DNA of 64,000 nt from Saccopteryx bilineata (lineage: Eukaryota > Chordata > Mammalia > Chiroptera > Emballonuridae), in the NCBI RefSeq assembly GCF_036850765.1, contig NC_089495.1:119187033-119251032 (forward strand). The letters are read 5' to 3'. The notes under the pieces were generated by a model that ran no database searches, was not told where the DNA came from, and saw only the letters and a list, made by a program, of their open reading frames with translations. Made by a program: the position numbers and the translations under genes. Below are positions 45,272-56,010 of the stretch, in pieces. The first letter of the stretch is position 1; the number at the start of each line of letters is the position of its first letter.

Positions 45272-46265
45272 TTACTTGTGGTGTTGTTTTCTTTTGTTCT
45301 TTGAATCTGGTTGGAAAACCCCCTTTAGTATTTCCTGGTGTGGGGGCTTTCTGCTGATAAATTCTCTCATCTTTTCTGTATTTGTGAATGTTTTTATATC
45401 TCCTTCGTACTTGAAGGACAGCTTTGATGGGTATAGTATTCTTGGCTGAAAGTTCCTCTCTTTCAGGGCTTTAAATATTGGGGTCCACTCTCTTCTAGCT
45501 TGTAGAGTTTCTGCTGAGAAATCTGATGATAATCTAATAGGCTTTCCTTTATATGTTGTACTCTTCTTTTCCCTGGCTGCCTTGAGAATTTTTTCTTTGT
45601 CATTGGTTTGTGTCATCTTTATTATGATGTGCCTTGGAGTGGGTTTGTTGAGGTTAAGAAAACTCGGTGTTCTGTTTGCTTTTTGAATTTGAGGCTTTAG
45701 TTCTTTCCACAGGCTTGGGAAGTTCTCGTCTATTATTTGTTTGAGTATATTCTCCATTCCATTTTCTTTCTCTTCTCCCTCTGATATACCTATTATTCTT
45801 ATGTTATTCTTTCTGATGGAGTCAGACAATTCCTATAGGGCTTTCTCGTTTTTTATTATTTTTGAGTCTCTTTCTTCTTCTCTCTGTTGTGCCTCAAGTT
45901 GTTTGTCTTCTATTTCACTAATCCTATCTTCAATCTGGGCTGTTCTGTTAGCTAAGCTTGTTACCTCGTTTTTCAGCTCGTGAATTGAGTTTTTCATTTC
46001 TGTTTGATTTTTTTATAGTTTCAATTTCCTTGGTAATATATTCTTTGTGTTCATTGAGTTGTTTTCTGATCTCCCTAAATTGCCTTTCTGTGTTTTCTTG
46101 TATATCTCTGAGTATTTTTAAGATTTCTATTTTAAATTCTCTGTCATTTAGCTCCAAGGCTTCCAATATGTTAAGTCTTTTCTCCATAGATTTTTCCACG
46201 TCTATTTGTGTTACCTCTCTTTCTTTTGTATCCATAATATTCGATTTTCTCTTTCTTATTGGCAT
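45272..46265 (-). pseudogene. L1 ORF1 (RNA-binding protein), disabled
   Basis: ORF1p coats L1 RNA as a trimer. The start MPIRKRKSN is at 46265, followed by a coiled-coil-rich part (EALELNDREFKIEILKILRD and on). The RRM/C-terminal part is in the lower segment (IRIIGISEGEEKENG, then RHIIIKMTQ, LSSDFSAETLQARREW). Two breaks: one extra base in the A-run at 46008-46014 shifts the frame, and an in-frame TAG sits at 45833-45835. Length, about 330 codons, is typical. Confidence 0.9.
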
Positions 46266-48646
46266 CTGAGGGTGGTCTTGTTGATAGCACTAATTAGAAT
46301 TAACAAAGAGTAAAAAGTAAAAAAAAAAAAGGTAAAACACCCCACAAAAAAAAAAAACAGTAATAATTTATTATTTCCCCCTTTTTTCTTTCTTCTCTTT
46401 CCCTCTTCTCCCCTCCTCAGGGAAATATCGTGATAATCTGTGAATTATATTATGCTAAATGGAACAAAAACTGCCTATAATGGAGGGCCTGATTTGGGGT
46501 GAAGAATTCAAGGGGCAAAAAAAGGGAGTAGGGACCTACTAAATGCAAAAAAAAAAAAAAAAAGGAAGAAAATCTTAGACAAGCATAAGATGATTTGCTT
46601 GTAAGTGATGGTCGACTAAGAGATATAATGAGAGGGATAAGAAGGAACCAGAAGAAAAGAGAAAAAAAAAGAATAATAAAGAAAAAAAAAATAAAAATAA
46701 TAAGTAAAAATCTGTTGTATTAAGTGGAGCGAAGACTAAATACAATGGAGACCTTGGGTTGGGAGGAATGCTAGTGAGTTAAAAAGCAATGTAAAAAGTA
46801 CCCAAAATGCCACAAAAATAAACAAACAAACAAAAAAAACAAAAACAAAAGCGAAAAAGAAAAATAAAACCAAAAAAAACACCTTGAGTCCCAAATTAAG
46901 TAATTTGTTCGTGATTGAGGATTAAATGGGAGGAAAAGTAAAATGAGAAAAGAAAAAACGAATAGAAAGGAAAAAATAAGAAAAAGAGAAAAACGAAGGA
47001 AAGAAAAAAAAAGGAAGAGAAAAGAACAAAATAAAGCAAAACAAAAAAAAAACCAAAAGAGGAGAGAGTGAGAGTTAAGTGTTTTGGAGTATAACCTTAA
47101 AGGAGGGTGAGGATGAAGAAGAGACATAAAATGTAACACTCATGGGTAGTGTAGTTCAAGAAAAGGGAAGCATAATATGGGCAGAGAATAGAAGGACTGA
47201 GGTGTAGGAAATAGAAATAATAATAATAAAGGCAATAAGATAGAAGAAACAAACAACAACAAAAAAAAATTAGTGGAACAAGTTGTTAAGTCTGTGGATT
47301 TTTCTTTATTTTGAGAGGTTAACTTCTTCCTTTTTCTTTTCTCTCCCTCTTCCTGCTCGGTGACTCTGTACCCCAGGCTCTGCCCCTGTGTCACACTTAG
47401 GTAGGGATTTGCAGTTGATGGGATTCTATGGCAATGTCATATAATTGGCTTTAGTCTTGCTGGTATTCAAGGCTTGTTGGCGTTTGCAGGGTCCAACGAT
47501 GAGAGAGTTTGCTTTCCTGTAGTCTCTCTCCTAGTCCCCCCTTCCTGAATTAGCAGCCTGGTGATCCAGCTATAAGGCTGCAACTGCTTCTGCCTGGGGA
47601 GTAAGAGGCTCAAAGAGCTAGGAAATCCCCACTCTATCCCCACTCAGCGCAAGGCTTTGGGAAAGGCTCTGGCAGTCAGAGCCTCCAGTGTAATCAGGCG
47701 GTGGTGGGAGTCAATTGTTGTCAAGGTGACTGTTCAGCGCCTAGCATTAATTTGGACCACTCAACCCAGGCTTTCCACACTTTGTAGCCTGTTTTGGATG
47801 GGAAGAAGAGGCACTAGTCTCTGCTTGCAACTAGTGTAGTATAGATCTTATTATCTGCCAAGTCCCTCTTGTTAGCGTTTATCCCTGAATATGGAGGCTC
47901 TATCAATCAGAAGTTGCCCCCGCCCCTTTAGCGAGAGGCACTAAAAAATATCACGCCTCTTGTCTTGGATCGCTGAACTGAGAGAGATCTTATCAATTAG
48001 AACCGAGGGTGCGCAGATTTCATGGGTTAAGCTAATTTCAGTGATTGGGCCGCAGCTGTGCTCCCGAAGGTATTTCAGGCTGCCTGCGCACCCCTCCCCC
48101 AACGCTTGGTTGTTAGCTTGAATGGCTGGGTGAGGTGCCCCACCCACGGAGAGAATCTCCCAAGTAGGGAAGACCGCCCTGGTGCCTCTCCCGCTCGCCA
48201 CCGCTGGTGGCCGGGGCGCACCAGGCGCAGGATAATGGGGCACCCTGGGTGTGCGGGCCAGTAGGGTGCTCTGGGCGCGTGGAATGCCCAGGGCACGCGC
48301 GCGAATGGGGTGCTCCGGCCACCGGCTGCTGGGGACTCTCACTCGCAGTGCGCGGGCCGCTGGGAACGTTAGTGGTGCTCGCTCTGCAACCGGACCGGGC
48401 GTGCGCCGGCGGCTGCTCGCTGCTCCCGAGTGTGGGCCGACTCACCACAGACACACTCCCTCCGCGGCTTGAATACACCCTCGTCTCTCAGATTCAAGTG
48501 ATAACAGTCCTTTCGCTTTCAGTTTGTGTGGAACTCCGGAATGCTCCGAGGATAAATTTTTCTGTTTCTAGTTGATAAATTTGTTGTGATTTTGGGGAGA
48601 TCTGTCGGACGCGCTGCTCACAGCGCCATTTCCGTGACGTCACTTC
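46266..48646 (-). promoter_or_regulatory. L1 5'UTR with internal promoter
   Basis: The distal part, about 47.95-48.65 kb, is CpG-rich; 46.3-47.3 kb is A-rich on the plus strand. The 5' terminus (minus strand) begins GAAGTGACGTCACGG: a full CRE palindrome TGACGTCA at 48635-48642, then AAATGGCGC (48624-48631), near the YY1 core that positions L1 transcription in human. Confidence 0.75.
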
Positions 48647-48912
48647 GATAATGGCCTTTTCTTATGTTAAGCAAATTTGGGAAATAGGTTAGCATTATCG
48701 TTGAGGTCCATGTGACCTGTGTTCTACCTATGTGATGAGAACTTTCCCTTATTCTGCACAAAGGCTCAACCAGGGCCTACAACTGAAGGGCTTGGGCCTG
48801 CTCCAGGTGTTTGCATCCCTGACTTGACATCAGTTGTGACTAGACTTTGATCTATACTGCAGGGATCATTCTACCAGCACAGCTTTTGTCCTGAATTAGT
48901 AAAGTTTTTAAT

Positions 48913-49094
48913 TGATTAATTTTAGGGAGACAAGAGAGAGGAAGGGGAAGAGAGAGAAAGAGACAGAGAAGGAGAAAGAAGCATTTATGTGTTGTTCATT
49001 GGCCACTTCCTGTATGTAGCCTGACCAGGGATTGAACCAGCAACCTTGGTGTTTTGAGAGGATGTTCTAACTGACTGAGCTAATCAGCTAGGGC
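48913..49094 (-). repeat. VES SINE
   Basis: Minus strand: GGCCCTAGCTGATTAGCTCA, box B GGTTCAATCCC, 'ggccaatgaacaacac', GA/CT-rich tail. Flanked by CTAGTAAA-type repeats. Confidence 0.85.
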
Positions 49095-49686
49095 CTAGTA
49101 AAAATTTTAATATTTTCAAAGTTACAAAATTTTCTTCAAAAACATTTTGAGTAAGTATACATTCTTATAAAATAATTATTTTTTGTTTTACATATATGAT
49201 TAGTTTTTATACTATTATCCCTTAGTAAGATTTTGTTGACAACCTTTGTATACACGCTTTTATCTTTACACCTGATTATGTCCTCAGAATACATCCTTAG
49301 AGTCATTGCATCAAAATATTTTGAAACTCATGATATATATTATACATGTTTCTCTGAGCCTTCATAATACGAGATAAACAGTTTTCCCTTTTCCTATTAA
49401 TATTTTTACTGGCTTCCTATTTTTAAAAAATTGACATCTCAGTGTAATGAGTTGTATTATTAAAAAATGAGAAATCTGTATATACTTTATGCTTTGCTAT
49501 TTGTTTACTTTCTTGTGAGTTATAAAATTTTTCAATGCTTATAGGGGTTCTGGTGCATTTTTTCCCATTTGATTCATAATAGTTCTTAATATATTAAAAA
49601 CATTAGTCCTTCACCATATTTACAGCAGATATTGCTTATTTTTATTTATTGTCAAAATTTTAGATGTTACTTGTTTTTAAAAATGT
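49095..49686. other. Intergenic, nothing recognised
   Basis: AT-rich, no coding signal. Confidence 0.45.
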
Positions 49687-50112
49687 TTCTTTTTTAATTT
49701 TATTAAATTTATTAATTATATGACATTGGTTAATAAAATTGCATGTTTCAAGTATATAAATCTGTAGTATGCCATCTTTTTATATTGCAGTGTGTTCACT
49801 ACCCAAAGTCAAATATCCTTCTGCAAACATATATTTGACTCCCTTCACCCTTTTCTACCTTCCCCTCATCTCTTCCTTCTCTAGTAACAACCACAGTCTG
49901 TGTCTATGAGTTTTAGTTTTATACCCCTTATATGAGTGAAATCATGAATCTTGATTCTATCCTGACTTATTTCACCTAGCATGATATTGTCAAGGTCCAT
50001 CTATGTTGTTGCAAATGGCAGTATTTCATCTTTTCTTATGGGTGAGTAGTATTCCACTGTATATATGTATCACATCTTCTTTATCCAATCCTTTATCAAA
50101 AGACACCAGTTG

Positions 50113-50138
50113 AAAAAAATAAAATAAAATAAATAAAT
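50113..50138. mobile_element. Nearly body-less A-rich retro-insertion
   Basis: The 26-base A-rich insert (AAAAAAATAAAATAAAATAA...) is flanked by a 14 bp direct repeat AAAGACACCAGTTG (50099-50112 and 50139-50152), interrupting the L1 fragment. It looks like a poly(A) tail inserted with a target-site duplication but without an element body. Confidence 0.75.
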
Positions 50139-51278
50139 AAAGACACCAGTTGTTTCCATGTCTTGGCAACCGTGAATAACACTGCAGAGAACATAGGGAT
50201 GCTTATGTCTTTACAAATAAATGTTTTCAGTTTTACGGGTAGAGACCCAAAAAAGGTACTGCTGGGTCATGTGTTAATCCAATTCTTAATTTTTTGTGAA
50301 GCCTTTATACTGCTTTCCAGAGTGGCTGTACAAATTTACATTTTTACATTTCATCAACAATAAATGAGGGCTCCTTTTTCTCCACAATCTCTTCAATCCC
50401 TGCTATTGTCTGTCTGATTGATAACAGCCATGCTAATGGGAGTGAAGTGTGGTTCTTTATAGGTTTGATTTGCATTTCCATAATAGCAAATAGAGTTGAG
50501 AATCTTTTTATATATCTGTTGACCATTCCATCTTTTAATTAGTTGCTTTGTTTGGTGTTGAGTTGTGTGGTTTCCAATATATTTTGAATATTGACCCCTT
50601 GTCAAAAATGTTTGAAAATAATTTCTCCCATTTGGCTGGTTTCCTTTTTGTTTTGTTGGTAGTGTCTTTTGATGTGTAGAAGCTTTTTAATTGGATATAG
50701 TCCCATTCTTTTTTTTTTTTTTTTGCTTTTTCTCTACCCCCCTTTTTTTGGTCAAATTTATAAATCCTCTTTAAGAGAAAGGTCTATAAGTTTAGTACCC
50801 ATGTTTTCTTCTATACATTTTGACTTAAATTTTATATTCAGGTCTTTGATTCATTTAGAGTTCATTTTTGTACCTGGTGACAAATAGAAGTATAGTTTCA
50901 CTCTTTGCTTTCTAATTTTCTGGCTTTCTAATTTTCCCAGCACCATTTATTGAAGAGGCTTTCTTTTCTTCATTGTGTGTTTTTGGCTCCTTTGTCACAT
51001 ATTATCTTCCCATATATATGTGAGTTTATTTCTTGCTGACCATTCTCTTCCGTTGGTCTGTGTGCCTGTTTTTCTGCCAATATCACGCTATTTTGATTAT
51101 TGTTGCTTTGTAGTCAGTGACAGTTTGAAGTCAGGAAAGGTGATATCTCCTGCCCTCTGTTTATATGGGGTATTTTTGTTTGTTTTCCTCAAGATTACTT
51201 TGAATTTGGAGTCTTTAGTGGTTCCATACAAATTTGATTATTTTTTTGTTCTATTTTTCTAAAGAAATGCAATTGATG

Positions 51279-51651
51279 GTTTGTTTGTTTGTTTTTCTGA
51301 AGCTGGAAACGGGGAGAGACAGTCAGACAGACTCCCGCATGCGCCCGACCGGGATCCACCCGGCACGCCCACCGGGGGGCGAAGCTCTGCCCCTCCGGGG
51401 CTTTGCTCTGTTGCAACCAGAGCCACTCTAGCACCTGGGGCAGAGGCCAAGGAGCCATCCCCAGCGCCCCGGCCATCTTTGCTCCAATAGAGCCTCGGCT
51501 GTGGGAGGGGAAGAGAGAGACAGAGAGGAAGGAGAGGGGGAGGGGTGGAGAAGCAGATGGGCGCTTCTCCTGTGTGCCCTGGCCGGGAATCGAACCCGGG
51601 ACTTCTGCATGCCAGGCCGATGCTCTACCACTGAGCCAACCGGCCAGGGCC
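51279..51651 (-). repeat. Young composite SINE, family A (single-unit form)
   Basis: Minus strand: GCCCTGGCCGGTTGGCTCAG, GGTTCGATTCCC, core with one GGGCAGAGC unit, tail. Duplication GCAATTGATG at 51269-51278 and 51652-51661. Confidence 0.94.
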
Positions 51652-51944
51652 GCAATTGATGTTTTGATGGAGATTGCATTAAATCTGTGCATTGTTTTGG
51701 GTACTATGTCCATTTTAGCTATGTTGATTCTTCCAGGCTATGAATACAGAATTTTTTGTGTGTCTTCTTCAATTTCTTTTAATAATGTTATGTAGTTTTC
51801 AGTTCATAAATTCTTAACATCCTTTGTTACATGTATTCCTAGGTATTTTATTCTTTTGTTACAATTACAAAAGAAAATATTTCACTTCTTTTTCTGAACT
51901 TTTATTTTTAGTGTATATAGAATGCAGTGGATTTTTGTACATTT

Positions 51945-52313
51945 TTTTGTTTGTTTGTATTTTTCTGAAGTGAGAAGCAAGGAGGCAGACAGACTCCCAC
52001 ATGTGTCCAACCAGGATCCACCTGGCATGCCCACTAGGGGGCAATGCTCTGCCCATCTGGGTTGTTGCTCCATTGCATCCAGAGCCATTCTAGTGCCTTG
52101 AGGTGGAAGCCATGGAGCCATCCTCAGCGCCCAGGCCAACTTCGCTCCAGTGGAGCCTCAGCTGTGGGAGGGGAAAAGAGAGATAGAAAGAAAGGAGAGG
52201 AGGAAGGGTGGAGAAGCAGATGGGCACTTCTCCTCTGTGCCTTGGCTGGGAATCGAACCCAGGACTTCCACATGCTGGGCCAACGCTCTGCCACTGAGAC
52301 AACTGGCCAGGGC
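51945..52313 (-). repeat. Composite SINE, family A, older
   Basis: Minus strand: AGCCCTGGCCAGTTGTCTCA, GGTTCGATTCCC, core with one unit, and a TTTG-rich end on the plus strand. Flanks TGTAYAT approximately repeated. More substitutions than the neighbouring copy. Confidence 0.88.
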
Positions 52314-52888
52314 TGTATATTGTTTTTATATCCTGCAACTTTACTATATTTTCTTATTGTTTCTAATAGTTTTTTCTGTAGTCTTTAGATTTTTTTGTAT
52401 AAAAATCATGTCACCTGCAAAAAGTAACCAGTTTTACTACTTCGTTCCTAGTTTGGATGCCTTTTACTTTATTTCCTTGACAAGTCATATTTTTTAGTAG
52501 CATGTTGTTTAATCTTTACATATTTGTGATTTTTTCCTTCTTTCTTTTTTCCATTGTTTTTCAATTTTACTGCATTATGGTCAGAGAATATGCTTTTCAT
52601 GGTTTCAGTCATTAAAATTTTTAAAGCTAATTTTGTGTCTCTACATCTCATCTATCCTTGAGAATGTTTTATGAGCACTAGAGAAGACTGTATAATCTGG
52701 TGTTCTGGGATGAAAAACTTCTGTAAATGTTGATTTTGTCCATTTGGTCTAATGTGCCATTTAGGGCCAACATTTTCTTATTTTCTGTTTGGATGATATA
52801 TCTACAACACTCAATGTGATAGTTCTCCTACTATAATTGTGTTTTTGTTAGGTTTTCCTTTTAGTTCTGTTAGTAGTTGCTTTATGTA

Positions 52889-52965
52889 CACTGCTCACAT
52901 AAATTAGGGGATATTTCAAAATGAATATGAAGCAATAAAATATTCCCTGATGTTTGTGAGCAGTG
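52889..52965. mobile_element. Mariner-type MITE (77 bp)
   Basis: CACTGCTCACA at 52889-52899 and its inverse TGTGAGCAGTG at 52955-52965, with further inverted pairing inside (AGGGGATA / TATTCCCT). TA duplicates at 52887-52888 and 52966-52967. It would fold into one long hairpin. Confidence 0.85.
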
Positions 52966-53514
52966 TATTTTTGTGCTCACTGATTGCGTGCATGTATACT
53001 AATAAGTATTATGGCTTCTTAATGTATTGTTCCTTTCATCATTATAAAATGTCTGTTTTTGTTTATTACCTGTTTTGTCTTGAAATTTTTCTTGTCACAA
53101 AGAGTGCAGCTTTACCTGCTTTTCTCTAAATTCCATATGTTTGGAGTATCATTTTCCAACCTTTCATTTTGAATTCTCTCTCCTGAGACCCACAGTGAGC
53201 TCCAAACTATATCCATGGCATCAGTCTCTGGTCTTTGCCCTTCATTCCTCCTGTCTGCTCACATTAACCCACCTTTAGATTTTTCAATGAACAGATCTCT
53301 CAGCAATGTAAGAAATGTTGAGGAAGAAATTCTTTGTTAAATTATAACTGCCTAACTTGTTATAACTTCAAAGGCAGAGAAAAAGGGGACCTTTCAGACA
53401 ACCATGCTCATGATATCACGCGAGTTTTAATTTTTATATACTTTAAACTACCACATTTTCCAGCACAATTTCTATTAGGACTTTAATATTCCTAAAGCTT
53501 TTCTTTCTCTCATG

Positions 53515-56010
53515 TTCATTAAATTTTTAAATTTTTTATTAATTTTAACTTATCATGTTAACATGGGTTCAAGTGTTCCACTCAAAATTCACCCCCTACC
53601 ACCATATCTCCCATTACACCCCTTTTCTCCCCCTCCCCCTAAATCCCTCTGCCCCTCCCTCTGGGATTTACAGTCATGTTATCTGTATCTCTGTGTTATG
53701 TATATATACTTTTACTAACTCCTTCACCTTCTCTGATTCCCTTCCCCTCAGCCACCTTCCCTCTGACAGCTGTCCCTCTGCTCCCTGTGACCCCACCATT
53801 GCCTCTAATTCATTCTTCAGTTCACTTTGTTCATTAGATTCCTCATATAAGTGAAATCATATGATAGTTGTCTTTCTCTGCCTGACTTATTTCACTTAGC
53901 ATAATCATCTCCAGGTCCAACCATGCCATCACAAAAGGTAAGATTTCCTTCCTTTTCATGGCTCCATAGTATTCCATTGTGTATATGTACCTCAGCTTTT
54001 TAAAAAATTAATTTTAATGGAGTGACATTGATAAATCAGGGTACATATGTTGAGAAAAAATGTCTCCAGATTATTTTGACATTTGATTATGTCGCATACT
54101 CCTCACCCAAAGTCTAATTGTCTTCTGTCACCTTCTATCTGGTTTTCTTTGTGCCCCTCTCCTCCCCCCAACCCCTCCCTCTCCTCCCCCCCATTACCAT
54201 CACATTCTTGTCCATGTCTCTGAGTCTCATTTTTATGTCCCACCTATGTATGGAATCATACAGTTCTTAGTTTTTTCTGATTTACTTATTTTACTCAGTA
54301 TAATGTTATCAAGGTCCATCCATGTTGTTGTAAATGATCCGATGTCATCATTTCTTATGGCTGAGTAGTATTCCATAGTATATATGTACCAAAGCTTTTT
54401 AATCCACTCATCCACTGATGGACACAGGCTGTTTCCAGATCTTGACTATTGTAAATAATGCTGCAATAAACATGGGAGTGCATATCTTCTTTTGAATCAG
54501 TGATTTGGTATTCTTAGAATATATTCTTAGAATATGTAAGTGGGATAGCTGGGTCAAAAGGCAGTTCATTTTTAATTTTTTGAAGAAACTCCATACTGTT
54601 TGCCACAGTGGCTGCATAAGACTATATTCCTACCAGCAGTGCAGGAGGGTTCCTTTATCTCCACATCCTCATCAGCACTTATTCTGTGTTGATTTGTTAA
54701 TGAGCCTCATTCTGATAGGTGTGAGGTGGTATCTCATTGTGGTTTTAATTCACATTTCTCTGATGATTAGTGATGTTGAACATTTTTTCATATGCCTATT
54801 GGCCATCTGTATGTCCATTTTGGAGAAGGGTCTATTCAGTTCTTTTGCTCATTTTTTAACTGCATTGTTTACCTTCCTGGTGTTGAGTTTTAGAAGTTCT
54901 TTATAAATTTAGGTTATTAACTCCTTATCAGCTGTATTGGTGAATATGTTCTCCCATTGTGTGAGTTGTCTTTTTATTTTATTCATGGTGTCTTTTCTAT
55001 GAAAAAGAGTTTAAGTTTGATATATAGTCCCATTTATTTATCCTGTTCTTTATGTCACTTGCCTGTGGAGACAAATTGACAAAAATATTGCTACGAGAGA
55101 TATAGGAGAGTTTACTGCCTGTATTTTCTTTCAAAATGTTAATGGTTTCATGACTTACATTTAAGTCTTTTATCCACTTTGAATTTATTTTTGTGACTGT
55201 TGTAAGCCGGTTGTCTAATTTCATTTTTTTGCATGCACCTGTCCAATTTTCCCAACACCATTTATTAAAGAGACTGTCTTTACTCCATTGTATTCTCTTA
55301 TCTCCTTTGTCAAATATCAATTGACCCTAAAAGAGTGGATTTATTTCTAGGTTCTCTGTTCTGTTCCATTAATCTGTATGCCTGTTCTTATGCCAGTACC
55401 AAGCTGTTTGTTTACAATGGCTTTGTAGTATACCTTCATATCAGGACGTGTGATACCACCCACTTTATTCTTCATTTTCAAGATTGCCGAGGCTAATCCT
55501 GGCCTGTTGGCTCAGTGGTTGAGTGTTGGCTTGGTGTGTGGAAGGCCCAGGTTTGAGCCCCAATCAGGGCACATAGGAGAAGCACCCATTTGCTTCTCCA
55601 CCCTTCCTCCTCTCCTTTCTCTTTATCTCTCTCTTCCCCTCCTGTAGCCAGTGCTCCATTGGAGCAAAGTTGGCCTGGTCACTGAGGATGACTCCATGGC
55701 CTCCACCTCAGGTGCTGAGAATGGCTCCGGTCGCAGCAGAGCAACGCCCCAGATGGGCAGAGCATCGCCCCCTGGTGGTCATGCTGGGTGAATCCTCATC
55801 AGGTGCATGCAGGAGTCTGTCTGTCTGCCTCCTCGCTTCTCACTTCAGAAAAATACAAAAAAAAAAAAGATTGCTGAGGCTATTTGTATTTCTGGAATAT
55901 TTGTTTTATATCTTTGAAGTATGCCATTGCTATTTTGATAGGAATTGCATTGAATTTGTAGATTGCTTTGGGTAGTATAGACATTTTAATAATGTTTCTT
56001 CTTCCTTCCA
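53515..56010 (-). mobile_element. Old L1 3'UTR and ORF2 part, chimeric 3' end
   Basis: 53.52-53.99 kb is one L1 3'UTR. 54004-54392 is a second, younger-looking 3'UTR plus ORF2 C-terminus ([19 protein letters not shown]). From 54403 on the older ORF2 continues ([16 protein letters not shown], then the region containing [11 protein letters not shown] at 55.2-55.3 kb) up to a junction near 56005. A SINE interrupts it at 55496-55868. Confidence 0.8.
55496..55868 (+). repeat. Composite SINE, family A
   Basis: ATCCTGGCCTGTTGGCTCAG head, GGTTTGAGCCCC, core with two units (CAGAGCAACGCCCC / GGCAGAGCATCGCCCC) and poly(A). The 14 bp duplication GATTGCYGAGGCTA lies at 55482-55495 and 55869-55882. Confidence 0.93.

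Larger units (their letters stand above)
40848..48646 (-). mobile_element. Full-length L1 LINE (about 7.8 kb)
   Basis: The minus strand holds in order a CpG-rich 5' end, a 2.4 kb 5'UTR, ORF1, a spacer, ORF2, a 3'UTR with a G-rich tract, and an A-rich tail. A perfect 17 bp target-site duplication GATAATGGCCTTTTCTT lies at 40831-40847 and 48647-48663. It lies a few kb upstream of the inferred TRPC4 promoter in the same orientation as the gene. Only a handful of disabling changes are seen, so the insertion looks recent. Confidence 0.95.
49687..53180 (-). mobile_element. Older L1, 3'UTR to endonuclease region, with insertions
   Basis: Minus-strand L1 colinear with the young copy: 3'UTR (49.69-50.05 kb), ORF2 C-terminus (about 50.05-50.6), RT (50.6-52.5) and endonuclease/linker (to about 53.18). 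Frames are fragmentary. It hosts two family A SINEs (51279-51651, 51945-52313), an A-rich insertion at 50113-50138 and a MITE at 52889-52965. Confidence 0.85.

Noticed and set aside
46771..47139. 122-codon Phe/Leu-rich minus ORF as a membrane protein or L1 ORF0
   Set aside because: The composition is a direct effect of a T-rich stretch of the L1 5'UTR; no conserved motif is seen.
47950..48640. Second CpG island as a host gene promoter
   Set aside because: It is the 5'UTR promoter of the full-length L1, lying inside its target-site duplication.
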